Assembly (NCBI GenBank): GCA_009741485.1
Contig: CM019216.1
Span: 49,519,248-49,583,247 of the forward strand
Length of the DNA stretch: 64,000 nucleotides
DNA from: Malurus cyaneus samueli
Lineage: Eukaryota > Chordata > Aves > Passeriformes > Maluridae
Reading direction: 5' to 3'
Below the pieces are notes generated by a model. The model did not search any database, was not told the DNA's origin, and saw only the letters and a list, made by a program, of their open reading frames with translations. The translations under genes were made by a program, and so were the position numbers. This document shows positions 36,544 to 48,927 of the stretch, piece after piece. Position 1 is the first letter of the stretch, and each line of letters opens with the position of its first letter.

Positions 36544-39115
36544 GAAATGGAAATGGAAAGGCAAAAGCATGGAATGCCTCTCATTTCCAGTGAAGACCCT
36601 GCATTTATCAAGCTGCCCCCACTTCTCTTCGGAAGCAGCTGCAATAAACTATTGTGCTTTCCAGGCACAAATGCCCACGTGGGGCTGGAGCCAAGGGTCA
36701 GTCACAAATCCATCCCTGCTCCAGGAGAAGGAAAAGGACCAGAAAGGGCAGGATGGGGGATATTCTCTTTTTAAAAAGTCAGCAAAAAGCTACCAGTGGG
36801 CAACACATTGGGGTGTTATGGGGCTGTCTGAGGGCTGGGAGCAGGAGGGAACTCCTGGGGAGGGCTGGGCAGAGCCTCACAATTTGGATCCCTAAGCATG
36901 CAAAAGCTGTTCTTCTGCATCTACCATATAGACCTCAGATACTTCAGGAAACTCCTTCAGATATGCAAATAATGTCTCCATAGAATTTAGGAGAAAATTA
37001 AGCACATTTTATTCAAACTACTTATGGTTAACTCAAACGTTGCAATTAATAAAGAGGTCAGCAAATAACTTTAAAAATATGTAAGGAAAATGCAAAAGAA
37101 AGCCCTAGACTGTAGCTGTCTCCCCCCATTGCTCAGAGGTTCCCTATGCAAAGATGACTTCCTAGAACATCAAACTTTCTCTAGACAATAAGAAGTAAAT
37201 TGCAATCACACACTATTACATTTTTCAGCAAGAATTAGAAAAATTAAGTGGATTTCATCAAGTATCACAAATATATCACAAAGTGCTACGGGCTCAAGAC
37301 CTAATGTTCTAGCTGTGCCTGTATTGACCTCGCCATTTATTCTGATACTAGTTTTCCCTTTTTCTCAATAAAATATCCCTTTAAAAGCATGTGAATAGTA
37401 TTTGGTGAGGACAAGCACTGCTGGGCACTCTGCCAAGGACTATGAATGTTCAGAGACAGCTGAGAAAGAGAAAAAGGCAGTGGTCTGAACTACTATTCAA
37501 AAGAAAAAAAAAACTAGTCCAAAACTGGAGATTCAGGGAAGAAATTGGCAAAAATCAGTGTGGCATGGGTAGATTTAAAGAATCTACTTAAATACACTTA
37601 CAGTACACACAAGCAGACCAAGTGAGGCAGACAAGTTTTCATTACCAATCACCATAGGAATTTTTAATATTGTTAAAGACAATAAAACTGTAAATGAATT
37701 CAAGCAAAGTTATCAAACTTAGAATTGAACTGCATTCTCAGCTTAGACATCTTGATAATCAATAGCTGAATTTGATGCTAAATTGCTTATTGCCTGCTAT
37801 TTATTTCATATACCAAAGCAGATAGCTGTATTATTTTCACATTTGCCAGTCACATAGGCTTATAATTAACCATATCAATAGTGTATTAAACACACTAGAG
37901 CAAAATTATCAATTTTCTTAGTAAAAAACTCCCTTTTTCCTAGCAGAGGCCTCCCTTGCCCCTCACACAGGCTGAGCTGTGCCTCTTGCCCAGCCTGGCC
38001 AGCTGCACACACAGTCCAGGGACTATTCAGCAAACAGAGTCATTCATTCTCAGCAGGAGCCCATATGACCTCAAGTTTGCTTGCTTATATTTCAGGTGTA
38101 CCACAGGGTCTAATAAATTATATCATTTCCCCCTGTGACAGATAGCTTATGTCATTGGCTGCCACAAATACAACAGTGCTACTATTCCTAAATATTTTGC
38201 AGGGTGAAATTACCACTGGATCCAGCTGTAGCTGAAAAAATTTAGCAGTTCTGTGGGTTCTTTCCCAGGAACCCAGTGCAGGCACCCAGATTAAATTCTA
38301 CCAATACACATTTGTGAAAGAACTGGATTAATAAAACCTACCTAGAATCACTCAAAAATTTCCTGAGAATCCAGGTTTTTCAGGGTGGAGCTCACTATCA
38401 AAAAGGGTTTCCTTCTGTCCCTGAAGCCTTTTGCCTTGTTTGACAATGAGTTTCAACTTTCTGCAAATCCAGAAAGGGTCTTACTGCCAAGAGACCCCTT
38501 TATAAAGTAACATTCCTACGAGGCACCCTGGAGCACAATCATCCTCTTCAGTGAACGAGCCAAAGATTACTGCTAATGAGAAAATTGCACATTATCTCGG
38601 CATGGACCCACAAGAAGAACAAATAAGAGGCTGCACTGGCAATCAAAATCTGGCATTTCCTAACTAGCGGAGGCTTGGCCTGGACCCTTGAGTGTAACTT
38701 TTCCTTCACAGAACATTTTGTGCTATTATGCAGATATCTACCAGAAGCATCAATGCCCTTTTGAGCTTTCAAGTCCCCAGTGGAGACACCTGCAGCTTTA
38801 AGGCAGGGAGCAACAGGGAAGGAGGGATTGACAACCTAGTGACATGGATCATCATTTCACAGGGATGGCTTTGTTGTCAGTTCTGCAGCTTTATGCCGGC
38901 ATGTAAAAAACAGTGAGATGCAGACTTTATTTTGAGCTCAATTCTCAGCTTTCTCTAAATCTGATCCTTCCTTATCTATCCTTTAGGCTATCCATGACCC
39001 ACATGTAATTCTTCCCTTATTTAACTCCCCTTGCCAGTATTACTTCTCACATATAGGCTCTTTTGTTTTGTCTCCAGGCTTCTCATCACAGTGCTTGCAT
39101 TCCAGTCTGCCCTGC

Positions 39116-39470
39116 TCACAGAATCACACAACAGCTGAGGTCAGAAGGCACCTCTGGAGGTTGTGTAGACCAACCTCTCTGGCTGAAGTGGGGCCATCAA
39201 CTACAGCAGGCTGCTCAGGGCACTGTCCAGTCAGGTACTGAATATTTCCATGGAGTGCAACCCCAGAGTCCCCCAGGCAACCTTATTCGATGCTCAACCA
39301 CCTTCACATTGAAGTTTCTTCTTATGTTTTTCACATATTTCGGTTGTGCCAACTGCCTCTTCTGCTTTCAACAGATCCTTGTACATATGGATAATCTCCC
39401 ACAAAACCTTCTCCAGACTAAACAGTGCCAGCTCTCTCAGTCTCTCCTCTTATGGCAGATATGCCATTCT
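39116..39470 (-). mobile_element. CR1 LINE 3' fragment, about 350 bp
   Basis: The + strand starts CTCACAGAATCACACAACAG and continues GGTCAGAAGGCACCTCTGGA, CAGGCTGCTCAGGGCACTGT, AAGTTTCTTCTTATG, CTTCTCCAGACTAAACAGTG and CAGCTCTCTCAGTCTCTCCTC. This is the CR1 3' UTR and distal region in reverse. The long open frame over it on the + strand is a by-product of the repeat and is not called as a gene. Sense orientation is minus, parallel to PTPRK. Confidence 0.85.
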
Positions 39471-40469
39471 TTATGGCCCTAGTCATCCCACAAGCTTCCT
39501 CTTGTAGTCTCACCTTTGCTGTCTGTCCCAGCTCTATAAGCTCTTCTTCTCCTGTAGATCCTGCTCCCCTTGACTCTTGCCTGGCTCTTTCCAGTCTCAG
39601 TCCTTGTCTCCTCTGCATTGCTGCTTTCCAGCTCCTATTCAACCTACGATCTGTTGAACTGACCTTCTGTTTCTGTTCGCTCTTTCACACAGATTTTCTG
39701 CCAAGCCTTTTTCCCATTTTGCAGATTCATCTCTTTCCTTTATTTCATTCCCCTCCTGTGATGCCAGAAAATTGCCAGACTATGAAGAGCACAGAGACAC
39801 ACACTTGTGTACTACTCTGTTCTGTTGTCTAGATGAAAACTACTTTTCGCAGTCCAGGACAGGAGCAGTAAAGATGTTCTCAACCTCTATCGGTCAGTCG
39901 TGTTCTAACATAGTCAGAACCCATGGGGGGTTAGTCTTTGAGATCTTAACAAGTCTCTGCTGAGATGTGATTTTTCAAAGGCTTACAACTCACAGGATTC
40001 TCACAGGAATAGAAAAAGCCACTCCCTTGACACTAATTCCTTGTGAAGAGTCAAGCCCTTGCCTGAAAGCTTATGGATATGATATTGCTTCTGTATTTTT
40101 GATGCAAACAAACATACAGCACTTAAGCCTTGCATCCATAAAGCTCTAAAATCTTTTGGCTGGTTTGGTTGTTTTTTTCCATGCAAAAGACAACTAAAAC
40201 TCCTGGCAACTGAGAACTGGGCAAAAAATAAACAGTTCTGTAACTAATGGTTAGTGGCAACCAGCTCTGTAAACACAGTCAATCCCACAGAACAGTTCCT
40301 GCATATTCTTAATCTTGTTAAGGAAACAGTTTTCATTTATAAAATTGAGTTTTATGAAGTTCTGACAAGACTTAGAGGCATTTTGAGCACAGATATTACC
40401 AAAACCAATCATAAATTAAATCTTGTTATCTTTAATAAAAGACTGAAATGCTAGGAGAAAATCTGCTTT

Positions 40470-40498
40470 TTTGTTTTTTTGGGTTTTTTTTTTTTTTT
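40470..40498. repeat. T-rich low-complexity tract
   Basis: T runs separated by G or GGG, ending in a 15-T run. Reads as A/C-rich in the PTPRK transcript. Confidence 0.85.
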
Positions 40499-43400
40499 AG
40501 AATCTCTTAACTCTTGTTGCTCACACCTCTCTTCCCTTTAGTATTTAAGTTTTCTGATATAAGTTAGTCAGGTATATTAGTAGAGTTTAAACTCTGAAAA
40601 GAAGGAAAAACCTTCATTCAAGGGAACCAATAAAGCATTTCTTCATATCTTTTTACATGTAAGGGTTTACTGAGTGTCATCAAATAACTCCACATCCTGA
40701 CAACTGTCATGCCAATCCTGAATATACACCTCAACACGAACTGCACCTAAGAATTCAGAACTTACTTTTCATCATAGTGCAGTTTTTAACATAATTTTAC
40801 ACAATAGGTTTCTAGAGTATATTTTGGATAGGAACTTTTTTTGTCTGTCTGTTTTTCATTGCCACTAAGGATCCATTTCTGACTAACTCACATCGTAGCC
40901 TAGAACATATCTCTTTCTGACTATAATCTGATCAGTGAGAAGATTCTTTCCAATATCAACATTTAAGAAAGCTCAGAATAGATTATTCCACAAGTTACTT
41001 TCTTAATTTAGTCTCAGAATAAACTGCAAGAAGGCAGGGAATGGAAGAAATTCAGAAGTGTGAGAATATACACTTAAAAAATAACAAGGTATTTATGAAT
41101 ATTTGTCCTCTTATATAATCTCACAGATTCGTAAGTCTGTGTTATTCACAGGACTGTGGGTGGCAGAAGCATTTAAGAATAGATGTTAAAGTAACTTTCA
41201 TTTATCAGCTTCTTTCAAACTTGCCTAAATAAATCCATTTATACTTCTCACTAAAATGGATCTCAGTAGATTCTTACCCACTCAAGCTACATTTTTGGGG
41301 ATTCAGTCCTAAAAATAATGAAACAGCAGGGGAAAATCATCATAAAATATACAGTTCTCACTGGACAGATATAGCATAGCTTTAAATTCCTAAGAAAGTT
41401 TGTAGCATATTTTGGAAGAGCCAGGAAATCTTGCAAAAATGGGAACCTTCATGTCAGTCATTCTCTGTTAAATCTTTGCTCAGAGGTAAGGACAGATTGC
41501 TACTCTGCATGGATAAATTAGGAAATACAATGATGAGTAAGACCTCCTCCTCTTTGGAGAAAGTCCATCATACTTGAAAGCAGAATCTTTAATGGATATG
41601 CCATGCAATGGATGAGGCAATTACAGCAGTCTTTGTGTAATTAAAAGCAGTTCTAATTCTGGCATTCTGTCAAGCACTGGAAGACAAGTAAGTGTTTGCA
41701 ATTGTGGCAGTTTTCCAAATCCGAGATGTGCATGACAGGAGTAACTCCTTGCCTTGGTAACTAAACATGAACCACTAAGAGATGATCTTTTGAAAGGAAA
41801 CCTGACCTAATGGAGATCCACAGGAAACTTTGGCAGATTAGGTGTGCATAGTGCTCTGTGCCTGGACAGGGTGGAGGGACATTTAGATGCACAAAATGAA
41901 TTAATTAGGCATTCCCATTGAAATTCACTGGTTTTCTACAGAAAGCTTCTTTCAACAGTGACCTCTGTAATAGATAACAGCATTTCTATCTCATGGAAGC
42001 TACAGTTGAAGAGCTTCCAGTTACTGTAGAAATAAAGAGAGGGGGAAGAAAAAAAAGGAATTTGACAGGAAACACAATGCCATCCCTTAGGAACAGTTTA
42101 GTGATAAAAACTCCCATACAATATATGCATGAGAAATATGCATGAAAGTAACTGAATTTTGTGACAGAGGTTTAACGTCCAAGTCTCAAACTGGAGCTTT
42201 CAAAATCATCACTTTTTTTGTTTTGGATATGAGTAAGGAAAGACAGAGAGGCATGCTGGTTAATATATATGTTCACCCACTGGTTAGAGTCTGTAAATGT
42301 GGTTTTCCTACAAGTAAATGTTTGACACCAGACTACTTTATAACTAATGAAGAAGAAACAAGTCTAGACGTGGACTCCAAGATGTGGAATCAACACAAGA
42401 GCGTGCAATGAAATGCCTGAAAAGCCTCTTGTTGATATTTACAGTGCAAGTATAATGAGCCAGGGATAACGAATAAGTACAAATAGTATTTGTAATTAGT
42501 CTGACCACTGTGAACTTGCCATTCATTACCTCAACATTCTTGAGAACAAAAGGCAGATTTTTTTAAAAGGGGCTATTTCATTTTTCACCTTGGAGTTCCA
42601 CCAATTAGCCAGCAAACTGCATTATTACTAAGATAACAGAGAACTAGGAAACAGTGGTATTAAAAAACAGCTCATAAGAAAGATTACAAGATTTGACCCC
42701 CTCCCTTTCCCTGCTGTTTAAGAGGCAAGCATAGCATGTGACATTTGAAGTACCTGTGGAGCTTTCCCTCTTGACACAAAATATCAACAAACTATACAGC
42801 TCTGCTAGACTTTGAGAAGGTGAAATGAAGCCTTCAAAGGCCTTGTAACAGAATGATACAAATACAGCTCTTTTCAGTGAAAATAGAAAGGAAGAGTGTT
42901 TCCTTTAACTTTCTTCTTACTCTATTCACCAGGCAGAAAAGACATATCTTTCAATATAAAACTGACTCATCACACGGCCAACTATAAAATCTAGGTTTCA
43001 AAAAAAAATCTAATTTACACAGCTTTACATACACGTTCCAAAATGAGTGCCTCTTTATTCAAATACCTGCTATGCAAGTATGTTTGCTTTCCTAAGAAAA
43101 ATCGTTGTCTTTTCAATAAGTGCATTGGGAAAAGCAGAAATCAGCCTCGCCCTTTGCTTTCAAAGCATATGCACAGTGTTGTACAGCAGATCGGAGGGCA
43201 GGCAACCTCTGATCAGGATTCTTGAACGTGGTGTCTGCGCAAAAAAATTCACATCTGCCTTCAGCTGCCATCTAGCACTGGCCTACCTGACTTGGGTTTA
43301 GTGATTCAGAGTTCACTCTCCCAAATTCAATGTGCGCCGAGAAGGATGCTTTTGATTTTTCTTGAAGGCCACGAGTATTTTAGATTTCTTTTCAGTCTAG

Positions 43401-44876
43401 AAAAAAAAAATCTCTGAGACATCTCACCTGCAGCTTGTGTACATCCAATTTATTTTACAAAAAGCTGTGGAATTTGTTCCTCAAATTCTACAGATCTATT
43501 AGACAGTGCTAGTCATATGGCTCAGAAGTTAAGAATTCATACATTTTCTTCCTACTAATGCAAGGCATGGGAAGCAACTAGCAGCCAATACAAAAATAGA
43601 AGGGAAAATGAAGCACTGAAATCACAGCCTCACTGCGGACATCTGGGAAAGTCACATTTCTGCCCACCTAATTTATTTAACCTGTGGAGGGTATTTCCTT
43701 TTATAAACATATTTAAATGCTGAGTGCAAAAAGCAAATCCTATAACCCCTCTACTTCTCCTTCAGGCATGCTACAATTCTGACTCATCAGGATAAACAAT
43801 TCACTCTAATGAAACTTAAATATATTAGTGACAGCTGAGCATGTTTTGCATTATATAGCCAGGAAAATTACATATCTCTCCCATATAGAAATTAACTTCA
43901 GTAACCTCATGAACAATAATTACAATCAACTATCATGAAAACACAACACGACAAAATGCACCCTGCAATTTATCTCCTCAACAAAATTACACTGTACAGA
44001 AGAGAAGGTATTCCATCACTTAACTCCGTACTGGTGCACCAAATGGCTAATGAAGTTCCTTCACTTAGTGCAAATTGCTCAGAATCCCTGGCCAACTAAG
44101 ATGAAACGGATGCCATACACATAGCTTCTTTTTGGTACTAACATGAACGTAACCCAAATTATCTCTACAGCATGATTTTTTTGTCTTTTCATTTTCTGGA
44201 CCTAAAAAGAAAAACCCAGAACAAGATAGCTGTTACACCTCAAATAGAATGGTATGGGCTTCAAATGTGAAGAAAAATAAATAAATAAATCCAATCCCAC
44301 CTTTGAATCCATTATCAGTGTTAAAACAACGAGAAGTACACATAAACTTCCAAGAAGCAAATTTTAAAAGGGTACCATCAAATGAGTTAACATTTCATTA
44401 ATAGTGTTTGCTTTCATCTTGACATAACAAGGGAAGAATATGACTGGTCATCATATGCAAGTCTATCAATGACTGTAAACCAATTTAAATGACTGAAAGA
44501 GACATCATTTGAGCACTACAATGAAAAAGAAGGAAAATACATGAAATCAAGACGGAAAACCCAACGGTACATCCATAATATATAAAATCTGGGGTCAAGA
44601 AACAAAAGTAATGTGTTAGAATTTCTAATAATTTTCAAGAAATGCCTTTCTTCTGCCCTTCCTGCAAGTACAAGTAGCATTACTTCCATTAATTCCAATA
44701 AAATCACACTTTATTAAAAATATCTTAGGTCATAGTCAGATCTGTATTTAATAGAGCTTTCGATATCTTAAGAAATAAATACAGGTAATATAAAAACAAC
44801 AATATATTTCAAAATAAAGCATATGCTATTTGAGGAAGCTGAAAATACACACTGGAGGGAAGGGATTCATAGGCTT

Positions 44877-45200
44877 GAGAGGCAGGCTGCTGCACCTGCG
44901 TTGGGACAATTCCAAGCACAAATAGAGGCTGGGTGGAGAATAGTGATAGCACAAGGAATAACGACTTTAAACTGAAATTGTTATCAGTTGCTAGGAAGAA
45001 ATCCTTTCCTGTGAGGATGGTGAGGCACTGGCAAAAGTTGCCCAGATAAGCTGTGGATGTCCCATCCCTGGAAGTGCTCAAGGCCGGGTTGGATGGGGGC
45101 CCAAGCAACCTGGTCTAGTGGAAGGTGTCCCTGTCAATGGCAGGTGATCTTTAATGTCCCTTCCCACACAAACCATTTTATGAATCTGTGTTTTAATGAT
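44877..45200 (+). mobile_element. CR1 LINE 3' fragment with internal deletion
   Basis: TGCTGCACCTGCGTTGGGAC and CAAGCACAAATAGAGGCTGG resemble the distal CR1 ORF2 region. Then come ACGACTTTAAACTGAAA, GAAGAAATCCTTTCCTGTGA, CTGGAAGTGCTCAAGGCC, CAACCTGGTCTAGTGGAAGG and ATGAATCTGTG at the 3' end. These are CR1 3' landmarks in sense orientation. In my memory of CR1 several hundred bases separate the first and second parts, so an internal deletion near 44945 is inferred. Confidence 0.82.
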
Positions 45201-46409
45201 TAGTAGCTTAAGTGTATTGTGGTACACTGATAATTTTTTTAAAAATTAACATATTCATAAACTGAAATAGACTCGATTTTAAAAACTGATGTTATCAAGA
45301 CTTTAGGTGTATGTCGTAAAGGTGCAGTAACTCAGGCTACCAATACAAAATTTCAATGATATTCAAAAACTTCTTAAACATCTACCTGTCCTAAAATCCA
45401 TGTGTGAGTTAACAATTTGTCTTGTTACAAATCCTGTTACAACAACAGGATGATGAAGTTGAATCATTTACATGAACATTATTTGTACCCTTGGGCCTGG
45501 ACTTTGAGACTAGCTAAAATTAAAAGTACCAATTGCTCTTGTTCTCCCTGATGTCTTTATCCTAGACAATAAATTTCATAAGGGAAAAGAGGTGGAGAAG
45601 TGCAGAAATAACAGCAGAAGTAGCTTCTGATCAGAATGAAATCATAAACCCTTCAGCCAAAATCAACAACACCCTGCATGCTTGATATCCCCCAGTTATC
45701 ACATTGCTAGGAGGGTGCAAGGGTATCTCTCTGAGCAGCTGAAGAAGCAGCACAAATTCATTCATTTTCAGTTTTAAAATTCAAATTGAGCTGCCTGCAG
45801 AGATACTGATAAGCTCTCTAGTAGAGTATAAAGTGTACACAGACCTTAAGATCTAGCACAGGTGGATTATGTGTAATGAAGTAAAAGGAATAAATATCAT
45901 CTAGGGTGAACAAATCCATCACAACTATTATCCATGCAAGGAAAACAAAGCACAAAATGCAGCCAGAATTATGAATATAAATATCTAGAAGGTATATAAA
46001 TATAACATTTACAAAAACGTGCCTTGGAGTTCCCAGTAAAGTGAACTTCCATGGCACACATTATATTTTTAGGTGAACATAAAGCAGAAGGCTTCTTTTT
46101 CAACTGTAGGGTTAACAAAGAGCGATGAGAAGCAGAAAGGAAATTTTTTAAAGGGATTTCCTTCAAGCTAACAAAAAGACTTCATCCCACTCTTGCTTTA
46201 ATAAATGTTTATTTGTTGTAACTCATGTACAGATTTAGGTTGTTACGCACAGTCTTTCATGTAACACCTCCATCTCTGATGGGGCCACAGCTGTGTAGCA
46301 CGTAATAGATTTACCCAAGTTCCTGGGTGCTTTCTTCTGTCGGGTTTGGGCCACTTTCCTCCTTATTCCTTATCTAAATAAAATCTTTCCTGATAACAAT
46401 ACCTCAAGA

Positions 46410-46503
46410 GAAAAAAAAAAAAACACTACAAAAAAACTAAACACAAAAAAAAACCCAACAAAACCAAAAAAAACATAAAAAGACAAAACAAAACCCCCAA
46501 CCC
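46410..46503. repeat. A/C-rich low-complexity tract
   Basis: A-runs broken by C, CC and CCC. It lies after an AATAAA motif at 46377-46382 followed by an A13 run about 30 bases later, the layout of a reverse-transcribed polyadenylated RNA end. The upstream 200 bp is not recognisable. Confidence 0.8.
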
Positions 46504-48214
46504 ATTAATGTAAAGTGGCTAAGCCAATAATGCCCCATTGTTTCCTTGAGCTTTGCTTCTGTCAGTCTCTTGTTTTAATCTTTTCTTTTAACTTATTAAC
46601 AGCAAGGACCCTTTTTTCCCCCTTTAGACTTGTACTGGGTCTATCAGAGAAGACTGCTATGCGATTTCACAGGAAAATGGATTCTTTTCTGCAATGCGGA
46701 GGAGGTAATTTTTAAAATTCCTAACATTGGGAGCAAATGAGTTAAAAAGAAAAAAAAAATCTAGAACTACTTGGAATAAACACTAGTGAATGTTGTTCAC
46801 CATGGTAATTCGCAGCATATTAGCAAATATTCCAAAGCATTTTGATACTTCTAACCAATTTGAAAATAGGAATACATTTCAGGAAAAAATTATATGGTAA
46901 GTGAGCCAGAGCACAAATTAGCATTGGCTGTAATTCTGTTCCATTTAATTTGTTAGTTTGGGCTCGCTACATATGGGCAAACTCTCAGAAAACTGGTGCT
47001 TCTTTACTGCTCCATTTGCAAATGTGCACTGGGACACTGACAAGTTGTAGAATTAATACTTTAATATTCTTCCTTGAGCAGTGAAACTAGTTTCATATCT
47101 TGTTTGCAAACTCTACATGAAATGCAAAATTGTTTTAAACAGGAACATTTTTCAGTACAAATGAACAGCCTAAAAAACATGCACCAAAGAGGCACAATGG
47201 AAACATTCTCCCTGGTTTGTTATAATTAGCAAATCATTTACTTTAGGTCAATACCATTGTTAACTTTTGAGACATAGCTTCTACATTCCTTCCATTTAAA
47301 CTGAATTTTAACTCTTGCATACAAATGAGCAAACACACCAGGAGGTCACCAAAAGAGCAGATTTGGTCTTCAGACTCTCAGCTCTGAAGTAATTCTATTT
47401 TAGCATACATTCACCATTTTCTTTGCCCTCATCAACTCCCCACTCCAAATTACGTATAATTTAGTGGAAAGGCATTAAAAATATTTAAAAACCTGTTTCA
47501 ACATTAAAATCACTACATTAAGAACAGCCAATTATAAAATAATAAGTGTGAGGGAAAAAAAGCAATAAACACCAAGATAATATTGGTATTGGAAAGCAAA
47601 ATACGGGTGACTATGACAGAAAAGACATTTTCAGAATCTGAAGTTGTGGATGGAGGATTAAGATTGGGAAATTTCTTTCAGGGTCTCAAGTTAACTAGCT
47701 AGTTTTCATACAAAGCATTAATCATTTTTTATTTGAAAGCACAAATGACATCCATGCCACAGTAAACCACGTGATGCTGCTTGGCTAGAACCTGCTTTTA
47801 TGTTAGCAGCACAGGTATTTAGTAGGACCAGAGATGAGGCAGTGGTGAGCTCAGAGCAGGCAGGGGCTCTCCGAGCTTGTCCAGCTGCCTGGGTAGGTTT
47901 TCCCGCTTTTGCAGTGCTCTCTGCTCCCTTAACTCCCACCAGTTACTCATGGTGGCTAGTTCAAAACTTGCCCAGGCTTACACATGTTTCAGCAAGATTT
48001 GACTCTATGATTCACACATCTGCCAGGCAGATAGAACTGAATAGAAAGCTGGAAATAAATCCCTGAATTACACTTAGGTTTGTACATTACTTAATCATGT
48101 TTTAGCAAAACGTTTTGGCATGTTAAAGTTACCTTTACTATGAAAGTTAAGGACTTCTCTCTACTTAACAGTCAACACTTCTAAGAGAGCCTGAAGCTTT
48201 GGGAATGCTTAAGA

Positions 48215-48256
48215 AATGCTATCCTGAAATACACTAATGCTATCCTGAAATACACT
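48215..48256. repeat. Perfect 21-bp tandem duplication
   Basis: Two adjacent identical 21-bp units, each starting AATGCTATCC and ending AATACACT. The lack of any mismatch suggests a recent duplication, possibly still polymorphic. Confidence 0.93.
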
Positions 48257-48899
48257 GTGGTCAGTAAGGGTACATACTGTGCCTTGGATCCAGCCTTACC
48301 CTTTCCCTTCTCTCCCAGTGAGTGCAGTGCTCTAATATTTTTGTATTTGTACAAAATTCTGGCTTAACTAACAGCTTTAGTCATGGTGAATCCAGCTCTG
48401 CAGCTCACTCAGCAAGCACATCCATCCCCTTTGGCAAAGCAGATGACGTGCAGGTGCCTGTATTCCAGAGAGGAGCACTGGGGTTGTGCTGACAACCTGG
48501 CAGCATTTCTCCCTGATTTCTGAGAACAAGGATCAGGGATCAATCATGCCATTTCCTCTCAGAACAACTCTGGACTCCAACCTCCACACAAGACACAGGG
48601 GTCAGGATACCCCAAATACTACTCAAAGCCACAAGCTCTGCTTTGCCCCAGCTGCCTGCGGCTGCGCTGCTGTATGTGACAGTTCCTTCTCCCTAAAGTA
48701 ACCTCAGTCTTGGTTTCTAAAATAATCCAGAAGATTCTGATAAAATAACTTAAAATGTAAACCTGAGACTCAGGTGACACAAAACCAGGGGAGTCACCAG
48801 CCCTGGGTGTGAGGTATTTCGGAGACTAAGGAAATCGGAAATCTCTGTTGGCCAACAGCAACAGAGTCCATGAAGGCTTTGGCCACAGCTGGGCTGTCA

Positions 48900-48927
48900 T
48901 GCATAACTAGCTGAGGTTAGTTATGCA
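48900..48927. repeat. Inverted repeat, 10-bp arms and 8-nt loop
   Basis: TGCATAACTA at 48900-48909 and TAGTTATGCA at 48918-48927 pair perfectly. It could form a small hairpin in DNA or pre-mRNA. Confidence 0.85.

Noticed and set aside
36416..36895. 159-codon open frame on the + strand
   Set aside because: It starts inside a duplicated non-coding segment, has no recognisable domain, signal or splice context, and overlaps two other open frames. Local GC enrichment explains the lack of stops.
39063..39832. Two open frames of 139 and 135 codons on the + strand
   Set aside because: The first lies on the antisense strand of a CR1 fragment (39116-39470). The second is a serine- and leucine-rich frame in pyrimidine-rich sequence with no domain.
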